A DNA stretch of 64,000 bases from CAYREV01 sp964423345 (GCA_964423345.1 CAYREV010000005.1:44694-108693), one strand, 5' to 3'; shown: positions 52,158 through 63,611, counted from the first letter of the stretch. Program-made: numbers and translations. Notes: generated by a model from the letters alone, not told the origin.

Positions 52158-52200
52158 CCGGTGTTTCCCGCCGGCGTCCGGCTGACATACCTATCCCGCA

Positions 52201-55200
52201 TTAATTTTCAATGGGCACGGCCGGGGTATCGATCTCCTGCGTGAGATCCGTGAGCTGTCCGGTCAACACTTTGTCCAGCTCTTCCAGCTGGGTATCAACC
52301 TGTCCGGCCAGCTGTTTATACACGGCATGCTGCTGCTCGGTAGGCCGGTTGTCGCCGGTAGACACCGTACTTGCCAGCGCCGCCAGCTTGTTATTCAGCT
52401 TAATGGGATAGTTCAACACGTCTTGGTACGATTCGGCCTTGGTCTGCATAAGGGTAGACTCAATTTCCGAGAGCCTGTCGAGAATGGCCTTCCCCCGCTC
52501 TTTTACCTTGTCGGACTTGCTGTCGGCTACCAGTTCGTTGACCTGTTTGCGGACCTCGCGAATGCGGTTTATAGCCTTATGTGTGGTATCCAGCTTCGAA
52601 ATAATGGTCTGGTGAAGGTCAAACTGGGCCTGGAAATCCTCTTGTGTCGTTTCAATGCGGGGATCCTTCTTTATGGTGAAGGGTTGCTCCATGACCGTCC
52701 GGTCGTCTACAATGAGGCGAACCTTGTAGGTGCCCGGAACGGCCGAGGAACCCCGGGTGGAACCGGCCCAGAGTATCTGCCTCCCTTCGAGATCGGCCGC
52801 CCCCTCATAGCGCATGTTCCAGACAAACTCGTTGAGCCCCCTCTTGGTCGACACCACTTCGGGCCGTGTTTTATGCTCCTCTTCGTAAAACTTCTCAGAT
52901 TTTTTGACGGGCTTTCCTTCAGGCGTTTCCTTGCTGGAATAGGTGCGTATCACCGTGCCGTCGTTTTCAAGAAACTGAAGCTTAACCTCGCTATCTGTTT
53001 GCTCACTGAGATTATAATGTACCACCACACCCGCCTCGGGGTTCTGACCCACGGTTGCTCCGGGCTGCGTATAGCTGCCCCGCCCGAAAAGATAGGTGTC
53101 TTCGGGCCGGTAAAGGTGATGGTCGGCATTGCTGACCTCTTCGCTTAGCTGATGAAGCACGCCCAGGTCGTCAAGTACCCAGAAAGACCGCCCCTGTGTG
53201 GCGACGACCAGGTCCTTGTCGCGCTTGTGTACCCTGAGGTCGGTGACGGGTACGGCCGGAAGGTTCAGCTGCAGCGGTTGCCAGCTGTCGCCGTCATTGA
53301 AGGAGACATAGACCCCCGTCTCGGTGCCGGCGTAAAGCAGCCCTTTCTTGTTTGGGTCTTCGCGGATAACGCGGGTGAAATCCATCGCCGGAATGCCGTC
53401 GGTAATTTTTTCCCAGCTCTTTCCGTAGTTGTCGGTCTTGTACAGCATGGGGCTGAAATCGTCAAACTTGTACCGGGTGGCCGCAAGGTAGGCGGTGCCT
53501 GCATCAAAATGGGAGGCGTCGATGATGCTGGCCATGGCTTCGGGCATTCCCCGGGGCGTCACCTCGGCCCAGGTCTTGCCGTTGTCGCGGCTGACATGTA
53601 TCAGTCCGTCGTCGGCTCCGGCCCAGAGCACACCCTTCTTCACCGGTGATTCGGTAAAGGTGAAGATGGTGTTATAATATTCAACGGAGGTGTCGTCTTT
53701 GGTGATGGGCCCGCCCGACTCCTGCTGCTTGGATTTTTCATTGCGCGTCAAGTCGCCGCTGATTTCCGTCCAGCTCATCCCCTCGTCGGTTGAGCGGTGT
53801 ACAAACTGGGAGGTGGCATAAAGAAGATCGGGATCGTGCGGAGAGATATAGATCGGGAAGGTCCACTGGAACCGGTATTTGAGTTCCGACGCACCGGCCC
53901 CCATCGGATTGTCGGGCCACACGTCGATGCGGTCGCTCTGCATGGTAAGCTCGTTGAATTTGTTGAGATACCCTCCGTAGCTGCCCCCGAAGGTCACATT
54001 CGGGTTTTCGGGGTCGGGCGCGATATAGCCGCTTTCGCCTCCGGCAACCGCGTGCCAGTCTTTCTCGCCTATACCGTAACCGGCCGTCCGGCTTTTGATG
54101 GCAACCGTGCTGTTGTCCTGTTGCGCCCCGTATATCCAGTAGGGGAACCGGTTGTCGAGAATAACCTGGTAGAACTGGGCGGTGGCATATTTATGGTAGG
54201 ACGACCAGCTCTCCCCGCCGTTGAACGTAACCTGCCCCCCGCCGTCGTCGGCCACCACCATCCGTTCGGGGTTGTTTGGTGCGATCCAAAGATCGTGGTG
54301 GTCGCCGTGGGGCGTACCAATACGCTCGTAGGTTTTCCCCCCGTCGGTTGATTTGTGAAAACTTACATTGAGTACGTAGACGGTATTTTCATTTTTGGGG
54401 TCGGCTACGATATGGGTATAGTACCAGGCCCGCTGGCGAAGGCTGCGGTCGGAGTTGATGCGTTTCCATGTTTTCCCGCTGTCGTCGGAGCGGAAGACGC
54501 CCCCGTTTTTGTTTTCAATGATAGCCCAGATGCGGTCCGGCTTGGCCGGCGAAATGGCTACGCCTATCTTTCCGAGCAGCCCCTTGGGCAGGCCCGGACG
54601 CTGCGAAATATTTTCCCAGCTTTCCCCGCCATCGGTGCTTTTGTAGAGCCCGCTGCCCTCGCCGCCGCTGGACATTTCCCAGGGGTTGCGATAGGCCTCC
54701 CACAAAGAGGCATAGAGAATTCTGGGGTTGGTGGGGTCTATTTCGATGTCAACCGCACCGGCGTGGCGGCTATGGTAGAGCACTTTTTCCCAGCTTTCCC
54801 CGCCATCGGTACTCTTGAATACGCCGCGCTCTTCATTGCCCTCGGTGCCGAAAGCGTGTCCCATCGATGCCACCCAGACGATGTCGGGGTTGTGGGGGTG
54901 TACGACGATCTCACCGGTAAAATGGGTGTTGCCGAGGCCAATATGGTTCCAGCTGTCGCCCCCGTCGGTGGAACGGTAGACGCCGTCACCGGCCGACATG
55001 TTGCCGCGGATGCAGGTCTCGCCCATCCCGGCGTAGACCACATTGGGATCTGAAGGGGCAACTGCCAGGGCGCCGACCGAGCCGGTTTTGAAAAAGCCGT
55101 CCGATACATTGATCCAGGTCCTCCCCCCGTCTTCGGTCTTGTATACTCCTCCCCCGGTGGCCCCCATATAATAGGTGTTGGGCCGGTCGTCATGGCCGGC

Positions 55201-55398
55201 GACGGCAACCGAGCGCCCGCCCCGGAAGGGGCCGATGTTGCGATAGCTCAGCTCACCGAGCAGCGAGTGGTCAAAAACAGGATCGGCCGTCGAGGCTTCA
55301 TGGCCGAATACCTGCGCCTCGGCTTGGCCCGGACAGAGGCCTGCCATCAGTACCGTTAAAAAAACAGTTAAAAATCCGGATGTGAGTCTTCCTGGCAT
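52201..55398 (-). CDS. Large exported Asp-box (sortilin-like) propeller protein
   Basis: The ATG at 55398 gives a clean signal peptide (MPGRLTSGFLTVFLTVLMAG); a TTG 39 bp upstream would bury it. The 1065-residue protein carries many Asp-box repeats of the form YKTEDGGRTW, YRSTDGGDSW, FKSTDGGESW and FRSDDSGKTW, as in sortilin/BNR propellers, over about residues 50-750. A beta-sandwich and a helical region (about 920-1040, TQEDFQAQFDLHQTIISKLD) follow. Such proteins are frequent in Bacteroidota and relatives and are thought to bind extracellular material or sort surface proteins. No catalytic motif seen. Confidence 0.88.
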   Translation of the reverse strand: MPGRLTSGFLTVFLTVLMAGLCPGQAEAQVFGHEASTADPVFDHSLLGELSYRNIGPFRGGRSVAVAGHDDRPNTYYMGATGGGVYKTEDGGRTWINVSDGFFKTGSVGALAVAPSDPNVVYAGMGETCIRGNMSAGDGVYRSTDGGDSWNHIGLGNTHFTGEIVVHPHNPDIVWVASMGHAFGTEGNEERGVFKSTDGGESWEKVLYHSRHAGAVDIEIDPTNPRILYASLWEAYRNPWEMSSGGEGSGLYKSTDGGESWENISQRPGLPKGLLGKIGVAISPAKPDRIWAIIENKNGGVFRSDDSGKTWKRINSDRSLRQRAWYYTHIVADPKNENTVYVLNVSFHKSTDGGKTYERIGTPHGDHHDLWIAPNNPERMVVADDGGGQVTFNGGESWSSYHKYATAQFYQVILDNRFPYWIYGAQQDNSTVAIKSRTAGYGIGEKDWHAVAGGESGYIAPDPENPNVTFGGSYGGYLNKFNELTMQSDRIDVWPDNPMGAGASELKYRFQWTFPIYISPHDPDLLYATSQFVHRSTDEGMSWTEISGDLTRNEKSKQQESGGPITKDDTSVEYYNTIFTFTESPVKKGVLWAGADDGLIHVSRDNGKTWAEVTPRGMPEAMASIIDASHFDAGTAYLAATRYKFDDFSPMLYKTDNYGKSWEKITDGIPAMDFTRVIREDPNKKGLLYAGTETGVYVSFNDGDSWQPLQLNLPAVPVTDLRVHKRDKDLVVATQGRSFWVLDDLGVLHQLSEEVSNADHHLYRPEDTYLFGRGSYTQPGATVGQNPEAGVVVHYNLSEQTDSEVKLQFLENDGTVIRTYSSKETPEGKPVKKSEKFYEEEHKTRPEVVSTKRGLNEFVWNMRYEGAADLEGRQILWAGSTRGSSAVPGTYKVRLIVDDRTVMEQPFTIKKDPRIETTQEDFQAQFDLHQTIISKLDTTHKAINRIREVRKQVNELVADSKSDKVKERGKAILDRLSEIESTLMQTKAESYQDVLNYPIKLNNKLAALASTVSTGDNRPTEQQHAVYKQLAGQVDTQLEELDKVLTGQLTDLTQEIDTPAVPIEN

Positions 55399-55523
55399 AA
55401 GTAACCCCGTGTTGAATTGCTGTTGAGAATAGTTCAATAAACAGCATTCTGGATTAACATTAAATACAATGAATTAAAAAAGTGTAAAAAGGTTAAACAG
55501 CAGAATATATGCCAATAAATATT

Positions 55524-55560
55524 GGGCGCCGCTTCAATATGAGGCGGCGCCCCTTTTTTT
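55524..55560 (+). terminator. Terminator with no upstream gene on its strand
   Basis: GGGCGCCGC (55524-55532) pairs with GCGGCGCCC (55544-55552), followed by seven Ts on the plus strand. The gene to the left is on the minus strand, so nothing known is terminated here. It could end a small RNA, or act as an attenuator in the leader of the permease gene at 55602. Confidence 0.75.
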
Positions 55561-55601
55561 GTATGATGGAAAAAGCGTATTAATTTCTATCTTCCAGTCC
55601 C

Positions 55602-56828
55602 ATGAAGACAACCGGATTTATAGCCAGGCGATACCTCTTTTCCAAGAAGCATATCTCTCTTATCTCCACCCTGACGGTCATCAGCATTACGGGTGTGACC
55701 ATCGGTACAGCCCTGCTCATTGTTGTTTTATCGGTCTTTAACGGCTTTTTTGAGGTGATCAAGGGCATACTCCTGAATAACGACCCCGACATCCGCATCG
55801 AATCGGCCGAGGGGAACGCCATCGCCTATAACCGCGTGATGCTCGAGGAGCTGGAAGAGATCCCCGAAGTGAATCTTGCCGCCCCCTACATTAAGAACAA
55901 GGCCCTGCTGGCCTATCGCGACCGGCGCGACCGGGTGGTCAACGTAAAGGGGATCCGCCCCGACGAATACCAGTCTATCAACAACCTGAATAAGCATATA
56001 AGTGGGGGCGTCCTCGATCTGGGGGTGCGCAACCGGACGCCGGGCATGCTGATGAGCCAACCCTTTATGTCCGAACTGGGACTTCATGTGGGGGACCGCG
56101 TGGTGCTGCTGAGTGCCGACGGGATGCGCAAGTCGCTTACCCAGTTTTCCCTGCCCCGCACCTACGAATTTGAGATACGGGGCAGTTACCGGCTGACACA
56201 GATCGTGGAAGATGCCTCCGTATACATTCACCTGGAGGCGGCCCAGCGGCTATTCGATTTCAGGAATACCGTTTCGGGCATCGATATCCGCCTGAACGAC
56301 AGCGACCGGGCTCCCGCCGTTAAAGAAACCATCGCGGGAAAGATTAACGACGGGTATAGGATATCAACATGGTATGAGCTGCAACAGCCCCTGTACGACG
56401 TGATGTACCTTGAAAAGTGGGGGTCCTATATTATACTGATGATTATCGTGCTGGTGGCCGTTCTGAATATTATCGGCTCGCTGACGATGATCGTCATACA
56501 GAAAAACAGGGATATAGGGGTGCTGCTGACGATGGGGTATACGCCGGCTGATATCAAGCGGATCTTTGTAAAACAGGGGCTCTATATCGGACTTATCGGT
56601 TGTGTGCTGGGCGGGGGACTGGGACTGCTGGTCAGCTGGCTGCAACAGGCCTATGGGCTGATCAAGCTCTCGTCGGCTTTTATCATTGAAGCCTATCCCG
56701 TAAGCATTGAAGCCCTGGATGTCAGTATCGTGTTGCTGGGAAGCCTGCTGCTGTGCCTGGGTGCCAGCTGGTATCCCGCACGGAGGGCCTCAACGGTGGA
56801 ACCGGCCGATGCGGTACGCTACGAGTAG
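55602..56828 (+). CDS. LolC/E-type ABC transporter permease (FtsX-like)
   Basis: A 408-residue permease of the lipoprotein-releasing family: N-terminal membrane helix after FIARRYLFSKKHISLISTLT, a large periplasmic domain (about 45-260), then three helices in the FtsX region (IMIIVLVAVLNIIGSLTMIV, the DIGVLLTMGYTPADIKRIFV loop, and ALDVSIVLLGSLLLCLGASW). It would pull lipoproteins from the inner membrane with an LolD ATPase, which is not next to it here. Its leader contains the orphan terminator above. Confidence 0.9.
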   Translation: MKTTGFIARRYLFSKKHISLISTLTVISITGVTIGTALLIVVLSVFNGFFEVIKGILLNNDPDIRIESAEGNAIAYNRVMLEELEEIPEVNLAAPYIKNKALLAYRDRRDRVVNVKGIRPDEYQSINNLNKHISGGVLDLGVRNRTPGMLMSQPFMSELGLHVGDRVVLLSADGMRKSLTQFSLPRTYEFEIRGSYRLTQIVEDASVYIHLEAAQRLFDFRNTVSGIDIRLNDSDRAPAVKETIAGKINDGYRISTWYELQQPLYDVMYLEKWGSYIILMIIVLVAVLNIIGSLTMIVIQKNRDIGVLLTMGYTPADIKRIFVKQGLYIGLIGCVLGGGLGLLVSWLQQAYGLIKLSSAFIIEAYPVSIEALDVSIVLLGSLLLCLGASWYPARRASTVEPADAVRYE

Positions 56829-56837
56829 GAGGGCAGG

Positions 56838-56873
56838 AAAAAAATCGGGAATGGGCGGTCATGCCCATTCCCG
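56838..56873 (-). terminator. Rho-independent terminator, probably of marR
   Basis: CGGGAATGGGC (56846-56856) pairs with GCCCATTCCCG (56863-56873) in an 11-bp perfect stem. On the minus strand it is followed by a run of Us. It lies 86 bp beyond the marR stop and just after the converging permease gene, so it may serve both directions. Confidence 0.8.
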
Positions 56874-56958
56874 GAGGGATTTATGGAGTCTAACAACGGG
56901 GATACGTATTATTAGACTTGTTACCGCTTACAGAACGGTTCCCTCCGGCAAATATTGT

Positions 56959-57408
56959 CTATCCTTCTTTCAGCCCCAGCTTTTTGCATATACGGGAGAG
57001 CTCCTCTTTTTCCTTCCCGGTTAATACATCGAACTCCTCCTTGATCTGATTGAGATGCCTGGGAAATAAAGAGGAGATCAGCTCTTCTCCCGTTTCAGTT
57101 AGGGTAATGAGAATCGCCCGTCCGTCATGGGGGTCGCGCCTGCGGCTTATGTAGCCGCATTTTTCCAGATTTCCGATCACCATGGTAATGTTGCCGCCGC
57201 TCTTCAGGAGCTTATCCCCCAGCTCTTTCTGGTTCAGTTCCCCGAGGTGATACAGGGCTTCCATTACCCCGAACTGGCTAACCGTAAGATCTGCTTCGGC
57301 CAGGTGCCTGTTCAGGCGGTTGTTTATGGTTTCGGTGGCACGCATCAGTTTTATGAAGGCATCAAGCGTGCGCTGATCGTCCTTGTTTCCCTCGTAGTGT
57401 GTCCCCAT
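56959..57408 (-). CDS. MarR-family transcriptional regulator
   Basis: A 149-residue regulator with the winged helix-turn-helix of MarR proteins (LTVSQFGVMEALYHLGELNQ, then KSGGNITMVIGNLEKCGYIS and the wing RRDPHDGRAILITLT). Helices at both ends form the dimer interface. It lies downstream of xth on the same strand, but the 72-bp gap is AT-rich and probably holds its own promoter. Ligand and targets unknown. Confidence 0.92.
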   Translation of the reverse strand: MGTHYEGNKDDQRTLDAFIKLMRATETINNRLNRHLAEADLTVSQFGVMEALYHLGELNQKELGDKLLKSGGNITMVIGNLEKCGYISRRRDPHDGRAILITLTETGEELISSLFPRHLNQIKEEFDVLTGKEKEELSRICKKLGLKEG

Positions 57409-57480
57409 TGTCTCTCTTTTGTTATGTATGCAATTATATATATAAAAATTATTGGGATTGGGACAAAGAAAAGAAAGGAT

Positions 57481-58248
57481 TCAGATATCGTAGATAACGC
57501 TTACCGGGGCATGGTCGGAGAGATCCCACTCTTTTTCGATGACGGCCTCTTGGGCGACCTCTGACAGAGCCGGCCCGGCCATATGATAGTCAATCCTCCA
57601 GCCCTTGTTACGCTCCTTTGAAGCCGCGCGATAGCTCCACCAGCTGTAGAGGTCGGTCTCCCCCTCGTGCAGGCGTCGGTATACGTCTTCAAACCCCGCC
57701 TCCAGCAAGCTCGATACCCACTCCCGCTCCTCCGGAAGGAAACCCGAGGTGTTGGCATTTCGCTTCGGGTTGTGGATATCGATTTCCGTGTGACAAATGT
57801 TGAAGTCCCCGCAAAAAGCCACCGCCTTCTCCCCGCCCAGGTGTTTTTGTGCAAAGGGCAGAAAATGATCCAGAAATTCCATCTTCAGCTCCTGCCGCTC
57901 CTGTCCCGTCGTGCCGCTGGGAGCATAGACCGAAAATACCGTAAGCTTATCAAATTCGGCCTTTAGCACACGCCCCTCGCGGTCCACCCAGTCCAGGCCC
58001 ATACCGGCCTCGGTATGCAGGGGCTTTTCTTTGGAATAGATGGCTACTCCGGAATACCCTTTCTTTCGAGCCGTATGGTAAGATTCGTAATATCCGAGGT
58101 CCCGTACGGCTCCGGGGACCTGCTGCTCTTCGGCCCTCAGCTCCTGTATGCAGATGATATCGGGATCGGACTGCCGCACCCAGTCGGTAAAACCCTTGCG
58201 GTGGGCGGCGCGAATGCCGTTGACATTAAATGAAGATATCTTGAGCAT
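57481..58248 (-). CDS. xth: Exodeoxyribonuclease III / AP endonuclease
   Basis: A 255-residue EEP-fold repair nuclease: ISSFNVNGIRAAHRKG, metal Glu in CIQELRA, GDFNICHTEIDIHNPK, SWWSYRAASKERNKGWRIDY and the final SDHAPVSV. It cuts at abasic sites and has 3'-5' exonuclease activity. It is the last member of a tight leftward series with cvpA and tyrS (14-16 bp gaps). Confidence 0.95.
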   Translation of the reverse strand: MLKISSFNVNGIRAAHRKGFTDWVRQSDPDIICIQELRAEEQQVPGAVRDLGYYESYHTARKKGYSGVAIYSKEKPLHTEAGMGLDWVDREGRVLKAEFDKLTVFSVYAPSGTTGQERQELKMEFLDHFLPFAQKHLGGEKAVAFCGDFNICHTEIDIHNPKRNANTSGFLPEEREWVSSLLEAGFEDVYRRLHEGETDLYSWWSYRAASKERNKGWRIDYHMAGPALSEVAQEAVIEKEWDLSDHAPVSVIYDI

Positions 58249-58264
58249 GAATAAATGGCACTTC

Positions 58265-59479
58265 TTACTTGCTCTTCACAATGGCGTAGTTGCGCTTGCC
58301 CACCTTGAGGGTAAGTTCGGTGTCTTCATCAAAAACCACCTCATATCCCTTGTCGGTAATCTTATCATCATCTATGCTTACACCCCCCTGCTTCATAAGG
58401 CGCTTGGTTTGTCCGTTACTCTGGGTAAAGCCGGTATCGGAGATGATATCAAGCAGGCGGACGGTCGACCCCGCTTCGTAGGTGAGGGTGGGTGCGTCTT
58501 CGGGGATCTCATCACCTATGACCGTCTTCTCGAAATGCTCGCGTGCCGCCCTGGCTTTCTCCTCTCCGTGATACATGCGGGTTATGGCCAGCGCCAGCTC
58601 ATGCTTGGTGTTGCGGGGATCCTCCCCCGCTCTTTCTTGGTAGTCGGGCAGTTCATCAACCGGTACGTCGGTAAGGAGCTCGAACCAGGAATAGATCAGA
58701 TCGTCGGGGATAGAGAGCACCTTGCCATACATGTCGTTGGGCGACTCGTCGATGCCGATATAGTTGTCGTACGACTTTGACATTTTCATGGTGCCGTCGG
58801 TACCCACCAGCAGGGGCATCATCAGTGCAATCTGCGGTTCCTGTCCATCATTCTTTTGCAGGTCGCGCCCCACCAGCAGGTTGAACTTCTGGTCGGTGCC
58901 CCCCAGCTCCACGTCCGATTGCAGATGCACGGAATCCTGTCCCTGTGCAAGCGGGTACAGAAACTCATGCAGGGAGATGGGTTCGTTGTTGTTATACCGT
59001 TTGGAAAAGTCGTCCCGCTCGATCATGCGGGCCACGGTAATCTTTGAGGCCAGCTGGACCACATCCTCAAATCGCATCGAGCCCAGCCAGTCGTAATTAT
59101 AGAGGATGGTGGTCTTCTCCTCGTTCAGTATCTTGGTGGCCTGCTCGAGGTAGGTGGCGGCGTTCTCCTTAACCTCCTCTTTGGTGAGAGGGGGCCTTGT
59201 TTTATTCTGACCGCTGGGGTCGCCGATCAGGGCGGTGAACGAGCCGATAATAAGGATGGCCTCGTGGCCCAGGTCCTGAAACTGGCGAAGCTTGCGGAGG
59301 ATCACCGAGTGCCCCAGGTGCAGGTCGGGGCGCGTGGGATCGCATCCCAGCTTGATTTTTAGGGGTGTAGCCGTTTTCCGCGATTTTTTAAGCTTCTCTA
59401 CCAGTTCCTCTTCGGGAACGATTTCGACGGTTCCGCGGCGAATAACTTCAAGTTGTTCTTCAATAGGCAGAAAGGACAT
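58265..59479 (-). CDS. tyrS: Tyrosyl-tRNA synthetase
   Basis: A 404-residue class I synthetase charging tRNA-Tyr. It has the HIGH-type motif HLGH at 54-57, KMSKS at 231-235 and a C-terminal S4 RNA-binding domain (about 340-400). The layout with an early VPEEELVEKLKKSRKT start follows the TyrZ-like branch. It sits between cvpA and xth with short gaps. Confidence 0.97.
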   Translation of the reverse strand: MSFLPIEEQLEVIRRGTVEIVPEEELVEKLKKSRKTATPLKIKLGCDPTRPDLHLGHSVILRKLRQFQDLGHEAILIIGSFTALIGDPSGQNKTRPPLTKEEVKENAATYLEQATKILNEEKTTILYNYDWLGSMRFEDVVQLASKITVARMIERDDFSKRYNNNEPISLHEFLYPLAQGQDSVHLQSDVELGGTDQKFNLLVGRDLQKNDGQEPQIALMMPLLVGTDGTMKMSKSYDNYIGIDESPNDMYGKVLSIPDDLIYSWFELLTDVPVDELPDYQERAGEDPRNTKHELALAITRMYHGEEKARAAREHFEKTVIGDEIPEDAPTLTYEAGSTVRLLDIISDTGFTQSNGQTKRLMKQGGVSIDDDKITDKGYEVVFDEDTELTLKVGKRNYAIVKSK

Positions 59480-59493
59480 AGGTGGTTTTGCTG

Positions 59494-60051
59494 TTATGGG
59501 TCTAGCGTTGGAAAATTATCGACGGGGTTATACTCCTCGAGGGTATTTTGGATCGTTTCCGTAAAATATTCGGCCCCCGGGTATACGGAGGCAACAGCGT
59601 CGTAGGTCCACGGCGCCAGGTAGATAATATAGGAATAAGTAAGCGACTGCTCACGGGCTTCCCGGGAGGGAAGGTTGAACCCTGCAAGTATCAGCAGTAT
59701 CGCGCTGATCAGGATGCCGCTTTTAAGAAAGCCGAAGGCCAGGCCGCCCAGCCGGTTTACAAAATTCAGCTTGATGGTTTCCAGGAATTTCTTCATCAGG
59801 AAGGCTCCCAGCTGTACCAGTGCTACGGTGCCGATGAATATGAGGGCGCCCGACAGGAAGGGAATGTATCCCGCTTTTTCGGGGAACAGGGGGCTGATAA
59901 GCGATCCCACCGGCTCCATATACTGGAATGCAAGGAAGACGGCCAGAATGATGCCCACGATGCTGAGCACCTCTTTTATCAGCCCGTTGACAAAACCCCG
60001 GTAACAGAAGTAGCAGATGGGGATCAGGATAATAAAATCGAGAAGGTTCAT
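59494..60051 (-). CDS. cvpA: CvpA-family membrane protein
   Basis: The ATG at 60051 starts MNLLDFIILIPICYFCYRGF, the family N-terminus; the longer frame from 60081 would overlap yqeY. The 185-residue protein has four membrane helices with a GxxxG-rich loop (FVNRLGGLAFGFLKSGILIS) as in CvpA (colicin V production) proteins. The family is tied to envelope stress and colicin V production; its mechanism is unclear. It is 7 bp from yqeY and 14 bp from tyrS. Confidence 0.88.
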   Translation of the reverse strand: MNLLDFIILIPICYFCYRGFVNGLIKEVLSIVGIILAVFLAFQYMEPVGSLISPLFPEKAGYIPFLSGALIFIGTVALVQLGAFLMKKFLETIKLNFVNRLGGLAFGFLKSGILISAILLILAGFNLPSREAREQSLTYSYIIYLAPWTYDAVASVYPGAEYFTETIQNTLEEYNPVDNFPTLDP

Positions 60052-60058
60052 GGGCCTG

Positions 60059-60514
60059 TTATGACAACTCTTCCTTGACAACCTTGCTGACCACAGACCC
60101 TTCGGCCTTGCCTTTCAGCTCCTGCATCAGCACCCCCATCACCTGCCCCATGTCTGCCATGGTTTCGGCGCCGAGCTCATCAATTTTCTGCTGTGCGATA
60201 TCGCGGACCTCCTCTTCGGAAAGCATGCGTGGCAGGTACGACTCGATAATGTCCAGCTCCTTCTCCTCCGACTCGACCAGGTCTGTACGTCCCCCTTCGG
60301 TAAACTGCTCGATTGATTCCTTGCGCTGCTTGGCGGCTTTCATCAGTACTTCAATAGTCTGCTCGTCGCTGAGGGTGGCCTCTCCGCCCTTTCGCTCACT
60401 AATCTCCTTTTCCAGCAGCTTGGCCTTCAGCGAGCGCAGCACGCGCAGCCTGTCCTGCTCTTTTTCCTTCATGGCCGTTTTGAGGTCGGCCATTATCTGT
60501 TCCTTGAGTGCCAT
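60059..60514 (-). CDS. GatB/YqeY domain protein
   Basis: A 151-residue helical protein of the YqeY family: start MALKEQIMADLKTAMKEKEQ, RLRVLRSLKAKLLEKEISER, then AAKQRKESIEQFTEGGRTDL and a tail domain related to the C-terminus of GatB. Its role may be in tRNA-dependent amidation or tRNA contact; not proven. It is separated from the bL38 gene by a terminator. Confidence 0.92.
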   Translation of the reverse strand: MALKEQIMADLKTAMKEKEQDRLRVLRSLKAKLLEKEISERKGGEATLSDEQTIEVLMKAAKQRKESIEQFTEGGRTDLVESEEKELDIIESYLPRMLSEEEVRDIAQQKIDELGAETMADMGQVMGVLMQELKGKAEGSVVSKVVKEELS

Positions 60515-60588
60515 GGTGATTTTGACTGTTAAGGGTTAGGGATGCCGTTTGCCGATGGGCGACATCTTTATCCCGAAAGAATATATTC

Positions 60589-60630
60589 AAAAAAAAAGGT
60601 TCCATCCGCAACAGACGAATGCAACCTTTT
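60589..60630 (-). terminator. Rho-independent terminator of the rpmB-rpmG-bL38 operon
   Basis: An imperfect stem with arms AAAGGTT and AACCTTT plus inner pairing (CATCCG with CGAATG, one mismatch), followed on the minus strand by nine Us. It lies about 20 bp past the bL38 stop. Confidence 0.8.
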
Positions 60631-60649
60631 CAACAGGGATAAAAGCCGG

Positions 60650-60817
60650 TTATTTATTTTCGTTGATAAACTCGCGGACTTTGTCCTGGTCCACCATCGC
60701 TTCCTTGAAGGCGTATTTCTCGCGGGTGGATTTCGTTGAGATAATTACTTTCGCCATTTTGCGGTGGGTACCCTTGCGCTTCTGGGCTTCTTCACCGAAT
60801 GTTTGCTTCTTAGCCAT
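60650..60817 (-). CDS. Bacteroidota-type ribosomal protein bL38 (DUF4295)
   Basis: A 55-residue basic protein: MAKKQTFGEEAQKRKGTHRK, then MAKVIISTKSTREKYAF and VREFINENK. It matches DUF4295, reported as ribosomal protein bL38 in Flavobacterium, and sits in its usual place after rpmB and rpmG. It is a good marker that the genome belongs to the Bacteroidota side of the FCB group. Confidence 0.85.
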   Translation of the reverse strand: MAKKQTFGEEAQKRKGTHRKMAKVIISTKSTREKYAFKEAMVDQDKVREFINENK

Positions 60818-60825
60818 AACCTAAA

Positions 60826-60990
60826 CTATTTAATTTCTTTATGTATTGTGTGTTTGCGAAGAACCGGGTTGTACTTTCTCAGCTCCAGGCGGTCCGGCGT
60901 ATTGCGGCGGTTCTTGGTTGTCACGTAGCGGGACGATCCCGGTTTCTCCGTGCATTCGAGAATTACTTGAACTCTGTTTCCTTTAGCCAT
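60826..60990 (-). CDS. rpmG: 50S ribosomal protein bL33
   Basis: A 54-residue protein: MAKGNRVQVILECTEKPGSS, RYVTTKNRRNTPDRLELRKY and NPVLRKHTIHKEIK, the classical bL33 pattern. It lacks the CxxC zinc motifs, a C-minus form. It is eight bp upstream of the bL38 gene in the same operon. Confidence 0.95.
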   Translation of the reverse strand: MAKGNRVQVILECTEKPGSSRYVTTKNRRNTPDRLELRKYNPVLRKHTIHKEIK

Positions 60991-61012
60991 AACTGTTACT
61001 CTTTGAAAATTG

Positions 61013-61040
61013 GTTGACGGTCGGCGGGTCGGCCGTCAAC
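61013..61040. other. Stem-loop between rpmB and rpmG
   Basis: GTTGACGG (61013-61020) pairs with CCGTCAAC (61033-61040), with further G-U pairing inside. It has no U run. It could be a processing or pausing element within the ribosomal protein transcript. Confidence 0.4.
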
Positions 61041-61054
61041 AGATCACTTGTTTT

Positions 61055-61300
61055 CTATACGTCTTTAATGAGGGTTCCTTTCTTCCTGGCCTCTTTCAAC
61101 ACGGCGCTGATGCCTTTCTTGTTGATGGTGCGAAGCGTCTTGGCAGAAACTTTAAGCTCCACCCACTTGTCCTCTTCAGGCACATAAAATTTCTTTTTCT
61201 GCAGGTTCTGCTGGAACTTGTGCTTCGTCTTGTTATTGGATTTTGAGGAGCGGTAGCCGTTAAGAGCTCCCTTTCCCGTAATGTCGTCTTTGCGCGCCAT
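61055..61300 (-). CDS. rpmB: 50S ribosomal protein bL28
   Basis: An 81-residue basic protein: ITGKGALNGYRSSKSNNKTK, then FQQNLQKKKFYVPEEDKWVE and LKVSAKTLRTINKKGI, the bL28 signature. First gene of the leftward rpmB-rpmG-bL38 operon. The 290-bp region to its right (61301-61590) separates it from gyrB and should hold both promoters; I saw no other gene there. Confidence 0.95.
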   Translation of the reverse strand: MARKDDITGKGALNGYRSSKSNNKTKHKFQQNLQKKKFYVPEEDKWVELKVSAKTLRTINKKGISAVLKEARKKGTLIKDV

Positions 61301-61590
61301 GATAATTACTCAAAAATCAGTTTAAATTGGTTCCTGGATAGACGAGAAAAATAGCGGTATTTGGGAATAATATCAACGTTTCTTTTAAGGGAAAAAATTT
61401 AACATATTGTGGCGACTAAACGGACGGCATTTACAGGGAAAAGTGACCAGGCAAAAATATCATATATCGGGCGTGCGGGCACATCTCGGCTTTTGCCGAC
61501 CAATACCATTGCTTACTTTGATTTTGCGATTTTATACGCTATTTTCAGGCGTCTTAATATTCATTTTAACCCCTATTCACATCTACATTT

Positions 61591-63525
<1,935 letters not shown>

Positions 63526-63611
63526 CACGGGAGTGATACGGACAGATCGGGCGCCGATAAAGCCCTGTTATTTAATAGTTTAACATAAATCCACAGATTT
63601 AACGCTGATAC

